The notes under the pieces are model-generated. The model saw nothing but the letters and a program-made list of their open reading frames with translations. It did not search any database and was not told the DNA's origin. The translations under genes and the position numbers were made by a program. Below are positions 1 to 6,899 of a stretch of DNA of 57,664 nucleotides, one piece after another. Source of the stretch: Rhizobiales bacterium Ga0077524 (GTDB taxonomy: Bacteria > Pseudomonadota > Alphaproteobacteria > Rhizobiales > Hyphomicrobiaceae); the NCBI GenBank assembly GCA_001464755.1, contig LNDR01000410.1:1-57664 (forward strand), read 5' to 3'. The first letter of the stretch is position 1. Every line of letters begins with the position of its first letter.

Positions 1-1
1 C

Positions 2-460
2 GATGACGGTTGGACGGCGCAAGTGATCAAGAACGAGGATGATGACGGCTGGGCTGTCGCGATGATCAAGGATGGCGAGCCTGAGCCGGCATTGATCGGG
101 CCGTGGACAATGGGGCGGGATAAGAGGAACCCGAAACCCCTGGACAGCCAAGCCTTCATCACGCTGGTCAAGACGGCCACCGAGTATGTCCGCCGCCACG
201 AGCAACAACGACACGCGCAGCTGCATCAGAGCATCGAGATTCGTCAGGATACGGGTGGGCCGTTTGCATCTCGCTCAGCATCTGTTGTGGTGAGCCTCGA
301 CATTGTTCCGGATGACGACAACCCTCACGGCCAGCTCTCCGCCCGTGATAGTGCAGGCGAGCTCCTCGGGCAGGTGCGGGTGGCGCCCTCCTACAAATTG
401 ACCCGCGCCAGCGCCACCGCCTGGATCGCAAGCAATTTCAGCCAGCCCGGCGAGCGATGA
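2..460 (+). CDS. Hypothetical protein, 5'-truncated by window edge
   Basis: The frame is open to the first base of the window, so the true start lies outside; an internal GTG at 23 is probably not the start. At least 152 residues are visible. The N-terminal visible part contains a tandem peptide repeat of about 13 residues (DDGWTAQVIKNED followed by DDGWAVAMIKDGE), encoded by two similar 39-base units, and further copies could lie upstream. The middle is basic and helical (RRHEQQRHAQLHQ). I do not recognise the family and see no catalytic motif, signal peptide or membrane segment. It sits in a gene-poor accessory stretch that ends at the tRNA scar near 3.0-3.3 kb, so a mobile-element origin is possible but unproven. 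Confidence 0.6.
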   Translation, partial: DDGWTAQVIKNEDDDGWAVAMIKDGEPEPALIGPWTMGRDKRNPKPLDSQAFITLVKTATEYVRRHEQQRHAQLHQSIEIRQDTGGPFASRSASVVVSLDIVPDDDNPHGQLSARDSAGELLGQVRVAPSYKLTRASATAWIASNFSQPGER

Positions 461-641
461 TCTGCGTTCGCCAAGCCAGGGTCGTGGCCAATCGTGATCA
501 CGGAAACAGCCGCGTTGGGAATTGTTCGAAGCCCCGGAGCGGCAAGAAGCGTTTTATGCGCGCGACCCAGACGGCTTGGCGGCGGACGGGATAACGGAGC
601 GCTGGCCGACCGGACGACAGGGACGTCCGCTGTCGGAGGTT

Positions 642-662
642 AAGCGCCCGCGCGCTTTTTCT
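642..662 (+). terminator. Rho-independent terminator-like hairpin
   Basis: AAGCGC (642-647), loop CCGC, GCGCTT (652-657), then a T-rich tract. The 6-bp stem followed by Ts on the plus strand fits an intrinsic terminator, although it lies about 180 bases after the upstream stop codon. Confidence 0.5.
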
Positions 663-871
663 TGGTCACTGCACTGACGCATACGGGTCTCGACTTCCGC
701 TAACTCTGCACAGCCACCGTCAACCGTCTGACGCGAAACGCTTTTGACCCACAGCTGTAATTACAGGAGAATTGGATCCACGTCGGCTTGTCACTCGGAC
801 ACGTCGAGAAAGCGCCGGAGGCCGATCTAGTCGTGACGCCCTGGCCGTCAGATCATCGGGCAAGCATGGGG

Positions 872-892
872 GCTGTCAGAATATTTGACAGC
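872..892 (-). terminator. Perfect inverted repeat just after a stop codon
   Basis: GCTGTCA (872-878), 7-base AT-rich spacer, TGACAGC (886-892). It begins one base after the minus-strand stop of the 894-1298 gene, which suggests a transcript-end hairpin. There is no following T-run, so an operator or another role cannot be excluded. Confidence 0.35.
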
Positions 893-893
893 G

Positions 894-1298
894 CTACTCC
901 GCGACTTCCTGGGCGGAGCGAAGGTGGACGATGCCGTCGACCTTCTTCGCCGCGTAGCGCTTGAAGCCCTTGCCCGTCTTGAAGATGATGAGGTCTTTTC
1001 CTGCCTCATCGGCGAAGGCCATCCGGCCATCAGTGTAAACGCGCCAGGCCACAACCTTCGCCATCACGGGGAAGGCCGCAGCGCATTTGCCGCCATCCTC
1101 GAAAAAAGTCAGTTTGTAGCCCTGCTCAACCTTGTCCTCGAACAGGGCGACAGTGCAGCGGTCATCGCCCTTGTTCGCCATGACGCCGACATCGCCCAGC
1201 ATCACCCGCACCTTGCCGGGCGGCGCAAGCTGATCGGCGGCAGCAACAGGAGCAGTGGCGGCAACAAGCAGGCTTGCGGCGACAAGGTAGGCTCTCAT
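894..1298 (-). CDS. Secreted AprI/Inh-like metallopeptidase inhibitor-type protein
   Basis: A 134-residue protein with a clear signal peptide (hydrophobic core about residues 4-20, Ala-rich end VAAA before DQ). The mature part matches the layout of the AprI/Inh inhibitor family as I know it: a Cys near the start of the domain (DDRCTVAL), a GYKLTFFEDGGKC segment giving a second Cys, then FPVMAKVVAWRVYTDGRM and a repeating beta pattern ending FKTGKGFKRY. Family members are periplasmic beta-barrels that inhibit serralysin-type proteases; no such protease is encoded here. The ATG is preceded by GAAGGTG. A general lipocalin-like periplasmic role is the alternative. Confidence 0.6.
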   Translation of the reverse strand: MRAYLVAASLLVAATAPVAAADQLAPPGKVRVMLGDVGVMANKGDDRCTVALFEDKVEQGYKLTFFEDGGKCAAAFPVMAKVVAWRVYTDGRMAFADEAGKDLIIFKTGKGFKRYAAKKVDGIVHLRSAQEVAE

Positions 1299-1660
1299 GG
1301 CACCTTCACATGGTTATGCCCGGCAAGTTCATGCCCTGTTTTTTCGCTCAGTCAATGGCGATATCATAACCCGCGCCCGCCTGGCGCATGACGCGCACCA
1401 TCTTCAAGGGCTGGTCGTCGATCCGACTTCTGCAACGACATCGGCCCAGGGCAGAATCCGGCGTGACGGTCGATACTGGAGCCATCGCGTCGGCGTTCGC
1501 AATCCGTGCCGACGACGGTCGCTTCTGAGGGTGGACGATGAATGCCGAGAACGCGGTGGATGCGTGCCGTGACCCGCTGCAGACTCAGTGCCGGGGCGCG
1601 ATATTCGTGTGGTGATCGACTGAGAAGCCGTCGTTGCCCCTCACCTGCCGCTGATAAAAT
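1299..1660. other. 362-base stretch without a clear gene
   Basis: Several overlapping short frames are open on both strands, but none has a start with SD and recognisable protein character. It separates the inhibitor-like gene from the first tandem membrane gene, both on the minus strand. Degraded coding sequence is possible. I see no repeat or RNA gene in it. Confidence 0.35.
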
Positions 1661-2056
1661 TCATCGCGACCGGTTCACTGTCGACAGCGCAATCCATGAT
1701 CCTAGCAGTGTGTGGAGCATCATGCCGGCGGACGCGACAAAACGCAGGGGATGTTCGGTCGCGGTCGACTCATCCAGATTTAAGAGCGTGAGTATCGGTG
1801 TCATGACGATGCCGCTGAGGATGGTAGCCACGAAAGCGCCGACGAGACAGACCGCTATATTTACGATCCAGCCGATAGCACCCCTTTTCTTCGATAATGC
1901 TTCGTGGATCCCAACGGCCAGTGCGGCGACGAGAAAAGCCAGCGCCAGAGCCATCGTGCCGCCGACGGTCGACAGCGGAATCGCGCCCGTCAAGCGAAAT
2001 AGAATGATGTCCAGAAGCACGATTGCGATCATCGCAATCAGCGAGATGTACATCAT
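1661..2056 (-). CDS. Small integral membrane protein, tandem paralogue A
   Basis: A 131-residue, very hydrophobic protein with three to four predicted membrane segments (about residues 3-20, 32-52, 60-85 and 108-126). It shares TGAIPL, a VGIHEA-KKRG motif and GWIVN with its neighbour at 2175-2558, so the two are clearly tandem duplicates, about half identical by eye. The conserved charged KKRG loop between membrane segments is the best candidate for a functional site. No known family was recognised. Both copies lie on the minus strand about 120 bases apart and could be co-transcribed. Confidence 0.6.
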   Translation of the reverse strand: MMYISLIAMIAIVLLDIILFRLTGAIPLSTVGGTMALALAFLVAALAVGIHEALSKKRGAIGWIVNIAVCLVGAFVATILSGIVMTPILTLLNLDESTATEHPLRFVASAGMMLHTLLGSWIALSTVNRSR

Positions 2057-2174
2057 GAGATGCTTCCTTCACACCCTATCCTGAGGGTTGATGTCAGCGT
2101 CCGATCACAGATCGGCGCCGGACGTGTGGCTGTAGCAGAGCTTTCGGATGCCGCACGCTCGCCACTGAACAGTC

Positions 2175-2558
2175 TCATCGCCATCGGTTTACGACCCACA
2201 GCGCCCCCCACGCTCCCAGCAGCGTGACCAGCATCATGCCGGCGAGCGCTGCATACATCACGAGGCCTCCCGTAGCCGCCAGCGACGGCCTATCCATAAA
2301 CGGGCTGAGTATCATTACGATAACCATCCCCCCGAGGGGGGCGAACAGAAACGCGCCGACGAGCGAGGCAACGACGTTCACGATCCAGCCAAGAACGCCC
2401 CGTTTCTTCGTCCATGCCTCGTGAATCCCGACAGCCGGTGCTGCGACGAGCAAAGCCAGCCCGATCGTCATCGCCCCACCGACGCCCTTCAGCGGAATAG
2501 CGCCGGTCGAATGAAGAAGCAGGATGCCGATTACGGCAATCAGCGCGATGTATTGCAT
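2175..2558 (-). CDS. Small integral membrane protein, tandem paralogue B
   Basis: A 127-residue paralogue of the 1661-2056 protein. The first membrane helix is about five residues shorter (it runs directly into TGAIPL), but the IHEA-KKRG loop, GWIVN and the terminal VNRWR/VNRSR-type ending are kept. Three to four membrane segments are predicted and there is no signal peptidase site. Function is unknown. Keeping the loop while the helices drift suggests selection on the loop rather than simple decay. Confidence 0.6.
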   Translation of the reverse strand: MQYIALIAVIGILLLHSTGAIPLKGVGGAMTIGLALLVAAPAVGIHEAWTKKRGVLGWIVNVVASLVGAFLFAPLGGMVIVMILSPFMDRPSLAATGGLVMYAALAGMMLVTLLGAWGALWVVNRWR

Positions 2559-2662
2559 GGGGTTCGTCCCTGCCGCTCTGTCGGTGGCGTGAGCATCTAC
2601 GTGCGCTGCAGATCGGCGTCATGAGCAGTTGCAGAGTTCCATCAATTGCTTCGCTCAACTTT

Positions 2663-2902
2663 TTACCTCAACCGGATGTGATTCCAGAGGAGGCCTAGGC
2701 CAAGCAACGCGGCAAATCCGACTGCCAGTGCAGCAAACCTCTCGACGATCAAGCGCGGAGCGCCGAAGGCAGGCCTGCGCTGCCCCTTACGCCACCGGAA
2801 CGATGAAGCAACGCGTGCTGGATTGCTCGCCAACAGGTTGCTTGCCTCAACCCGGCAAGCACCGATCGCGGTTCTGGCAACAAGTCGAGCCGCCCAGAAC
2901 AT
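2663..2902 (-). CDS. Possible small membrane protein (79 aa)
   Basis: The ORF starts at an ATG with GAGG five bases upstream and ends with one strong hydrophobic helix (about residues 55-72, FAALAVGFAALLGLGLLW) followed by a basic tail. The N-terminal half is Arg/Ala-rich and uninformative. It lies on the same strand just upstream of the two tandem membrane genes. It may be a spurious ORF in GC-rich DNA. Confidence 0.3.
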   Translation of the reverse strand: MFWAARLVARTAIGACRVEASNLLASNPARVASSFRWRKGQRRPAFGAPRLIVERFAALAVGFAALLGLGLLWNHIRLR

Positions 2903-3001
2903 GCCTCAGGGTTTGGGAACGGCCGTGAAAAGCCTTGCAACTCAGTGCGAGGTTTCGGCAGGTTTGCGAAGGCTAAGTATTTGATTTCTTAGGTATTTTT
3001 G

Positions 3002-3047
3002 TGGAGCCGAGGAGAATCGAGCCCCTGCCCCCTGCAGTGCGATTGCA
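3002..3047 (-). pseudogene. 3' tRNA-like fragment (tRNA-Ala(UGC)-like)
   Basis: Read on the minus strand, this begins directly after the intact tRNA-Arg and contains a CTTGCAA segment, a GCAGGGGG segment, a T-arm that can form a 5-bp stem around a CTCGATT loop, and the acceptor-like end CGGCTCCA. This resembles the 3' half of tRNA-Ala(UGC). No matching 5' half or clean anticodon stem is present, so it is a fragment. A 3' tmRNA end was considered, but no coding piece follows. Confidence 0.45.
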
Positions 3048-3053
3048 AGATGT

Positions 3054-3130
3054 TGGCGCACCCGGCGTGACTCGAACACGCAACATCCTGCTTAGAAGGC
3101 AGGTGCTCTATCCAGTTGAGCTACGGGCGC
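3054..3130 (-). tRNA. tRNA-Arg (anticodon UCU)
   Basis: A 77-base cloverleaf read by eye: acceptor GCGCCCG pairing with CGGGTGC, D-arm GCTC/GAGC, anticodon stem CCTGC/GCAGG around CTTCTAA (anticodon TCT, reads AGA), T-arm GCGTG/CACGC around TTCGAGT, discriminator G and encoded CCA. One oddity is that acceptor position 70 is T, making a G3-U70 pair. That is the main identity element of tRNA-Ala and is unexpected in tRNA-Arg. The variable loop (ATGTT) also differs from the partial copy at 3221-3266. Confidence 0.92.
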
Positions 3131-3220
3131 AGATTTTCTTCAGCACGGTTCGGAAAGCGGTTCGCAGCGCTACCTCGCGTACCTAACACATTGGTTTGTC
3201 TTAACCTCCTTCAACATGAC

Positions 3221-3266
3221 CCTCTGCTTAGAAGGCAGATGCTCTATCCGGCTGAGCTACGGGCGC
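3221..3266 (-). pseudogene. Truncated tRNA-Arg(UCU), 5' half only
   Basis: On the minus strand it has the intact acceptor 5' strand GCGCCCG, a full D-arm, and an anticodon arm with perfect stem TCTGC/GCAGA around CTTCTAA. After the anticodon arm and GGGTC the sequence turns into unrelated DNA with no T-arm or acceptor 3' strand. It lies about 90 bases upstream of the complete tRNA-Arg and differs from it in the D-loop and anticodon stem. This looks like a scar of integration, or of unequal exchange at a tRNA gene. Confidence 0.75.
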
Positions 3267-3342
3267 TGACAAGGACCAGATTTACGCGACCCGTCCCGGC
3301 GGCGCAATGACAGCGAACACGGTGACCGGCATTCGCGAGCCT

Positions 3343-4548
3343 TCACATGTCCCCGACAGCGGTGCGGCGGACGGTGATGCCCGGGCGTTTGCGCACGTCG
3401 GGCAGGAGCTTGGCGCCTAGACCGGGGCCGGGCGGAACCGTGATTTCGCCTTTCACAATGGGGGGGAGCTTGTCGAGATACTGGCCGTACCAGCCGAAAT
3501 AGAACGCGCGGACGATCTCCTGCACCCAGCAATTGCGGACGTTGAGCGCGAGATGCGTCGAGACCGTGAGCGCCACCGGGCCGGTGCAATCGTGGAAGGC
3601 GACCGGCGTCTGGTAGGTCTCGGCCATGGTGGCGATCTTCTTTGCCTCTGAGACGCCGCCGCACCAGGCGAGGTCCATGATGACCATCGACAAGGCATCC
3701 AGCTCCAGCAGGTAGCGGAAGTCGGCACGGCCGCCGCGCGTCTCGCCGACAGCAATCGGGCTCCGCGTCGCCCGCGCCACCTCGCCGATCGAATGCATGT
3801 GGTCCATGAAGACCGGGTCCTCGACCCACATCGGCCGGTAGTCCTCGAGGGCCTGGGCGATCTTGACCGCCTGCGGGCGGCTCCACAGCGAATGCAACTC
3901 GTAGGCGACCTCCATCTTGTCGCCGACGGCTTTGCGAATCTTCTCGAAGGGCTCCAACCCCTTGCGGAGGTCGGACTCGGAGATCCAGTAGCCGGACGAC
4001 GCCTCGGCGGCATAATCGAGCGGCCAGATCTTCATGGCGTCGATGCCCATCTCGAGCAGCGAATGGGCGAGCTCGTCGGCGCGGTTCAAGAAGGCTTCGA
4101 GATCCTCGTACTGGCCCTTCTTGCTGGCGAGGCCGAAGTTGTCGGTGCCTTGCGTGGCCTTGTCCTGCACATACGAGAAGCCGGCGCAGGTGTTGTAGAC
4201 CTTGATCTTATCGCGCACGCGGCCGCCGAGCAGATCGCAGATGGACATGCCCTTGGCCTGGCCGAGAATGTCCCAGAGGGCGATGTCGACCGCCGAGCGC
4301 CCGCGCATCTCGGCCGAGGCCCCGGCAAAGCCGATGTAGCCGGTGAGGTGGGCCTGGTGCGCCTCGATATTCAGCGGGTCCTTGCCGATGAGATAGGGCG
4401 CGATGGTGCCGTGGATGTGCCCTTCGGCCGCCTGCGGGCCGTAGAATGTTTCGCCGAGCCCTGTCAGCCCCTCGTCGGTCATGACCTCGACCCAGAGGAG
4501 GTTCGGGTGCTCCGCCGAGCGGATGGTCTCGATTGCGGTGACTTTCAT
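3343..4548 (-). CDS. Mandelate racemase/muconate lactonizing enzyme family protein
   Basis: A 401-residue enolase-superfamily enzyme, of normal length. The N-terminal capping domain runs to about residue 120 and includes GLTGLGETFYG and the family signature SAVDIALWDILGQ (about 85-97). The barrel carries the expected metal ligands E217 (VAYELH), E243 (WVEDPV) and E269 (IAVGET), a Lys at 173 (MKIWP) and a likely catalytic His at 319 (FHDCTGP). Such enzymes abstract the alpha-proton of a carboxylate, typically as dehydratases or racemases of sugar acids; the substrate cannot be read from sequence. It is the last gene of a minus-strand run with the EthD-like and RraA-family genes, consistent with a small catabolic operon. 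Confidence 0.85.
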   Translation of the reverse strand: MKVTAIETIRSAEHPNLLWVEVMTDEGLTGLGETFYGPQAAEGHIHGTIAPYLIGKDPLNIEAHQAHLTGYIGFAGASAEMRGRSAVDIALWDILGQAKGMSICDLLGGRVRDKIKVYNTCAGFSYVQDKATQGTDNFGLASKKGQYEDLEAFLNRADELAHSLLEMGIDAMKIWPLDYAAEASSGYWISESDLRKGLEPFEKIRKAVGDKMEVAYELHSLWSRPQAVKIAQALEDYRPMWVEDPVFMDHMHSIGEVARATRSPIAVGETRGGRADFRYLLELDALSMVIMDLAWCGGVSEAKKIATMAETYQTPVAFHDCTGPVALTVSTHLALNVRNCWVQEIVRAFYFGWYGQYLDKLPPIVKGEITVPPGPGLGAKLLPDVRKRPGITVRRTAVGDM

Positions 4549-4563
4549 GGGGGCTCTTCCCTT

Positions 4564-4596
4564 GCGCCTTCAGTTGCCCACTTGCGCAACCGGCGC
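4564..4596. repeat. REP-like palindrome, copy 1
   Basis: Outer arms GCGCC (4564-4568) and GGCGC (4592-4596) enclose inner arms GTTGC (4573-4577) and GCAAC (4586-4590). Two related copies lie at 5086-5117 and 5125-5158, where the inner stem is GATGC/GCATC. The A-to-T and T-to-A differences are paired, so base pairing is preserved. Confidence 0.65.
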
Positions 4597-4623
4597 GTCG
4601 CCTGTGGAATACGGGGCCAATTC

Positions 4624-4725
4624 GTAGGTTGGGTCAGGAGACCCTGCACTGGGCCGATGCAACCCAACGCCGATGTGAAAGCCGTTGGGTTACGGGTGAG
4701 CGCATTCCGCCCTAACCCAACCTAC
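4624..4725. repeat. 102-base palindromic intergenic repeat
   Basis: Outer inverted arms are GTAGGTTGGGT (4624-4634) and ACCCAACCTAC (4715-4725). Inner inverted arms are CAACCCAACG (about 4660-4669) and CGTTGGGTTA (about 4683-4692). The TAGGTTGGGTT...AACCCAACCTA pattern resembles dispersed palindromic elements found between genes in many proteobacteria. It is non-coding, and only one copy is present in this window. Confidence 0.7.
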
Positions 4726-4737
4726 ATTGCCAATACC

Positions 4738-5070
4738 TCACGGCGCCATGAACTCGAAGATCTTCGAGTAGGTCGTGCGGTTGCGCGTCGAGAACGAGCC
4801 GACGTCGGCGTCGTAGATGGCGAGCAGCTTCTTGATCTCAGGGCCGGTCAAGGCGCGGTCCATCGCCTCGGCCGTGGGGAAGGCGTAGAGCGCCACGTAC
4901 TGGTGCGAGCCGTCGCCGAGGACGACTTTGTAGCGCGAGCCGCCGATGCAACCGGGGAACGCTTTCACGGCATCCGGCGTGTGCTCGGTATCGTACCATT
5001 TGTTGAACTCGGCATCGCGCTCGGGCTGGACGGTGGCGCGGACGGCGAGGAAGTGTTCGGGAAAGAGCAT
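4738..5070 (-). CDS. EthD/dimeric alpha-beta barrel family protein
   Basis: A 110-residue protein with the ferredoxin-like alpha+beta pattern of small dimeric barrel proteins: a beta strand (FLAVRATV), helix with FNKWYDTEHTPDAVK, then GCIGGSRYKVV and QYVALYAFPTAEAMDRAL. The WYDTEHTPD segment is typical of EthD-like or DUF4286-like proteins found in catabolic operons, where they act as accessory factors or small isomerase or oxygenase components. It lies between the RraA-family gene upstream and the enolase-superfamily gene downstream, each separated by REP-like palindromes. The exact reaction is unknown. Confidence 0.65.
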   Translation of the reverse strand: MLFPEHFLAVRATVQPERDAEFNKWYDTEHTPDAVKAFPGCIGGSRYKVVLGDGSHQYVALYAFPTAEAMDRALTGPEIKKLLAIYDADVGSFSTRNRTTYSKIFEFMAP

Positions 5071-5085
5071 GGGGTTCCTTTCGTG

Positions 5086-5117
5086 GCGCCTTTAGATGCC
5101 CACATAGCATCCGGCGC
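5086..5117. repeat. REP-like palindrome, copy 2
   Basis: Outer arms GCGCC (5086-5090) and GGCGC (5113-5117); inner arms GATGC (5095-5099) and GCATC (5107-5111). It is adjacent to and in the same orientation as copy 3. Confidence 0.7.
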
Positions 5118-5124
5118 GTGAGTG

Positions 5125-5158
5125 GCGCCTTCAGATGCCGACCTTCGGCATCCGGCGC
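5125..5158. repeat. REP-like palindrome, copy 3
   Basis: Outer arms GCGCC (5125-5129) and GGCGC (5154-5158); inner arms GATGCC (5134-5139) and GGCATC (5147-5152). This is the most perfect of the three copies. It begins eight bases after copy 2 in the 141-base gap between the RraA-family and EthD-like genes. Confidence 0.75.
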
Positions 5159-5211
5159 GTGGATACAGCTGGGGCGGTGGCGGATTGGGAACGAGGCACG
5201 GCAACTCCAAT

Positions 5212-5901
5212 CTAGTCGATGTAACGCACCTTCGACGACTTGAGCAGATCCTCGATGCCGCCGAGGTTGGAGAAGCCGCCGCGGATCTTCTTCTGCGTCT
5301 CGGTCTCGGCTTTCAGGATGGCGTCGATCTTGGGTTGCAGGCGGTCGAGTTCGCCTTGCGGGATGACGACGATGCCGTCGCGGTCACCGATGATGACGTC
5401 GCCCGAGTGGACCGTCACGCCGCCGATCACGACAGGGAAGCCGACGCGGCCGGGACCACTCCTGACGCACGAGTTCGGCGTGATACCGCGGCAGAACAAC
5501 GGGATGCCGACCGGCAGAAGACCGGCGAGGTCGCGCATCATGCCGTCGATGACGACGCCGGCAAGACCCTTGTTCTTGGCCAGGATCGCCGTGTTGTCGC
5601 CGAACACGGCGGAATGCGGAAAGCCCTCGGAGGCTGAAATGAGCACGTCTCCGGGTTTGGCAAGAGACAGCGCGGCGAGGATCGCGAGGTTGTCGTTCGG
5701 CCCGGTCTCGCAGGTGATGGCGGTGCCGACGAATGTGCAGCAGCCGGGATCGAGTGGCTTTATCGCCGCATCGAGCGCGCCGCGACCTTCCATGGCATCG
5801 ATGGCCTGGCCCGTCTGTACGCCTTCGAGGCGCGCGGACTTGGCCTTCGCCGGGCGGCGCCAGCTCTTCTTGATGGTCAGTATCGGTGGGTCCTCGAGCA
5901 T
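5212..5901 (-). CDS. RraA family protein (HMG aldolase/oxaloacetate decarboxylase-like)
   Basis: The frame is open to 6045, but the first 48 residues are Arg/Pro-rich and unlike the family. The ATG at 5901 (MLEDPPILTIKKSW) has GAGGA about ten bases upstream and gives 229 residues, a normal length. Family features are FPHSAVFGDN, GVVIDGMMRDLAG and GDVIIGDRDGIVVIP. The GMMRD arginine/aspartate and the GDxDG segment build the divalent-metal and carboxylate site. Members catalyse retro-aldol cleavage of 4-hydroxy-4-methyl-2-oxoglutarate-type acids or decarboxylate oxaloacetate. As first gene of the minus-strand run it could supply the aldolase step after the enolase-superfamily dehydratase. Confidence 0.85.
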   Translation of the reverse strand: MLEDPPILTIKKSWRRPAKAKSARLEGVQTGQAIDAMEGRGALDAAIKPLDPGCCTFVGTAITCETGPNDNLAILAALSLAKPGDVLISASEGFPHSAVFGDNTAILAKNKGLAGVVIDGMMRDLAGLLPVGIPLFCRGITPNSCVRSGPGRVGFPVVIGGVTVHSGDVIIGDRDGIVVIPQGELDRLQPKIDAILKAETETQKKIRGGFSNLGGIEDLLKSSKVRYID

Positions 5902-6032
5902 GCGTCTCGTCCTCGGTGCCAGGGGATATGGACGGAGGGTAGGCTGCCTCCGTGCCGTTCGCCAAGGGAGAGTACGCGAGACGATCGGGCTTTGCGGTCG
6001 CGGCGTCGGAGCACTGGCGCTATATTCGCGGC

Positions 6033-6761
6033 ATGCAGCAGCCACAACTTCCTAGAACAGCTATCGTCACCGGCGCCGCACGGGGCATAGGCGCGGCGAT
6101 TGCGACACGCTTGGCCCGCGACGGGTGGACGGTGGTCGCGGCCGACACGGACGCTGCGGCCGTCGAGGACATCGCGAGTGCCATAGCAGGCCACGCCGTG
6201 ACGGCGGACGTTGGTCATGAGGCGGATGTGAAGCGCCTTGTTGCGGAAGCCATGACGCGGACTAGCCGCATCGACGCCGTCGTGTCGAATGCCGGCATCA
6301 ACGCCAACGGCCCGCTCGCTGCCACATCACTCGAAGCCTGGAACCGCGTTCTCGCGGTCAACCTCACGGCACTGTTCCTGCTGGCACGCGAGGCCGCTGA
6401 TTGCCTTCGTGCGAGCAAAGGCGCCATCGTCGCCATCGCCTCCACCCGCGCGCACATGTCCGAGGCCGATACCCTTGCCTACTCCGCCTCGAAAGGCGGC
6501 CTCGTCGCGCTGACCCACGCCCTTGCCATGACGCTCGGTCCGGATGTGCGCGTCAATTGCATCTCGCCGGGATGGATCGACACCGGCAAGTGGGGTCCTT
6601 TGAAGCCGTCGGATCACGACCAGCATCCGGTCGGGCGGGTTGGAGTGCCAGACGACATCGCGGCCGCAGCGGCGTTTTTGTTGTCCCCGGACTCTGGCTT
6701 CATGACCGGTGCCGAGATGATCGTCGACGGCGGCATGACACGGCGCATGATCTACACGTGA
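6033..6761 (+). CDS. SDR family oxidoreductase
   Basis: A 242-residue classical short-chain dehydrogenase. The ATG at 6033 places TGAARGIG (nucleotide-binding glycine motif) near residue 13 as expected; the frame is open further upstream but adds atypical residues. SNAG (structural motif), the Ser of IASTRA, and YSASK supply the catalytic Ser-Tyr-Lys set. The C-terminus GFMTGAEMIVDGGMTRRMIYT is typical. It reduces or oxidises a carbonyl/alcohol with NAD(P); the substrate is unknown. It is divergent from the RraA-family gene across 131 bases, so the two may share a control region and pathway. Confidence 0.85.
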   Translation: MQQPQLPRTAIVTGAARGIGAAIATRLARDGWTVVAADTDAAAVEDIASAIAGHAVTADVGHEADVKRLVAEAMTRTSRIDAVVSNAGINANGPLAATSLEAWNRVLAVNLTALFLLAREAADCLRASKGAIVAIASTRAHMSEADTLAYSASKGGLVALTHALAMTLGPDVRVNCISPGWIDTGKWGPLKPSDHDQHPVGRVGVPDDIAAAAAFLLSPDSGFMTGAEMIVDGGMTRRMIYT

Positions 6762-6899
6762 ATGTGAAGCCCAACCGGTTTCGTGCGCCCGGCTCCAACT
6801 TATCCCCGCCAGTCCGTCACGTGCTAGAAAGTCCCCGGCTCGCGGCGACGTGGGGCGTAATTGCGGCATGGCACTGTGGGACGGCTAGAAGAGGTGGGA

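Larger units (their letters stand above)
461..893. other. 433-base stretch without a clear gene
   Basis: No convincing gene. From about 498 to 678 on the plus strand one frame stays open and reads protein-like (it includes ELFEAPERQEAFYARDPDG) but has no ATG or SD, so it may be a remnant of a short gene. The stretch contains the hairpin with T-run at 642-662 and the perfect inverted repeat at 872-892, listed separately. Confidence 0.4.

Noticed and set aside
3001..3053. 3' end of a tmRNA
   Set aside because: The acceptor-like end resembled ssrA, but no coding piece or tag region lies in either direction; a tRNA-Ala-like fragment fits better.
3793..5121. Plus-strand frame of 442 codons over the enolase-superfamily and EthD-like genes
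   Set aside because: It crosses two genes and a palindromic repeat and has no family features.
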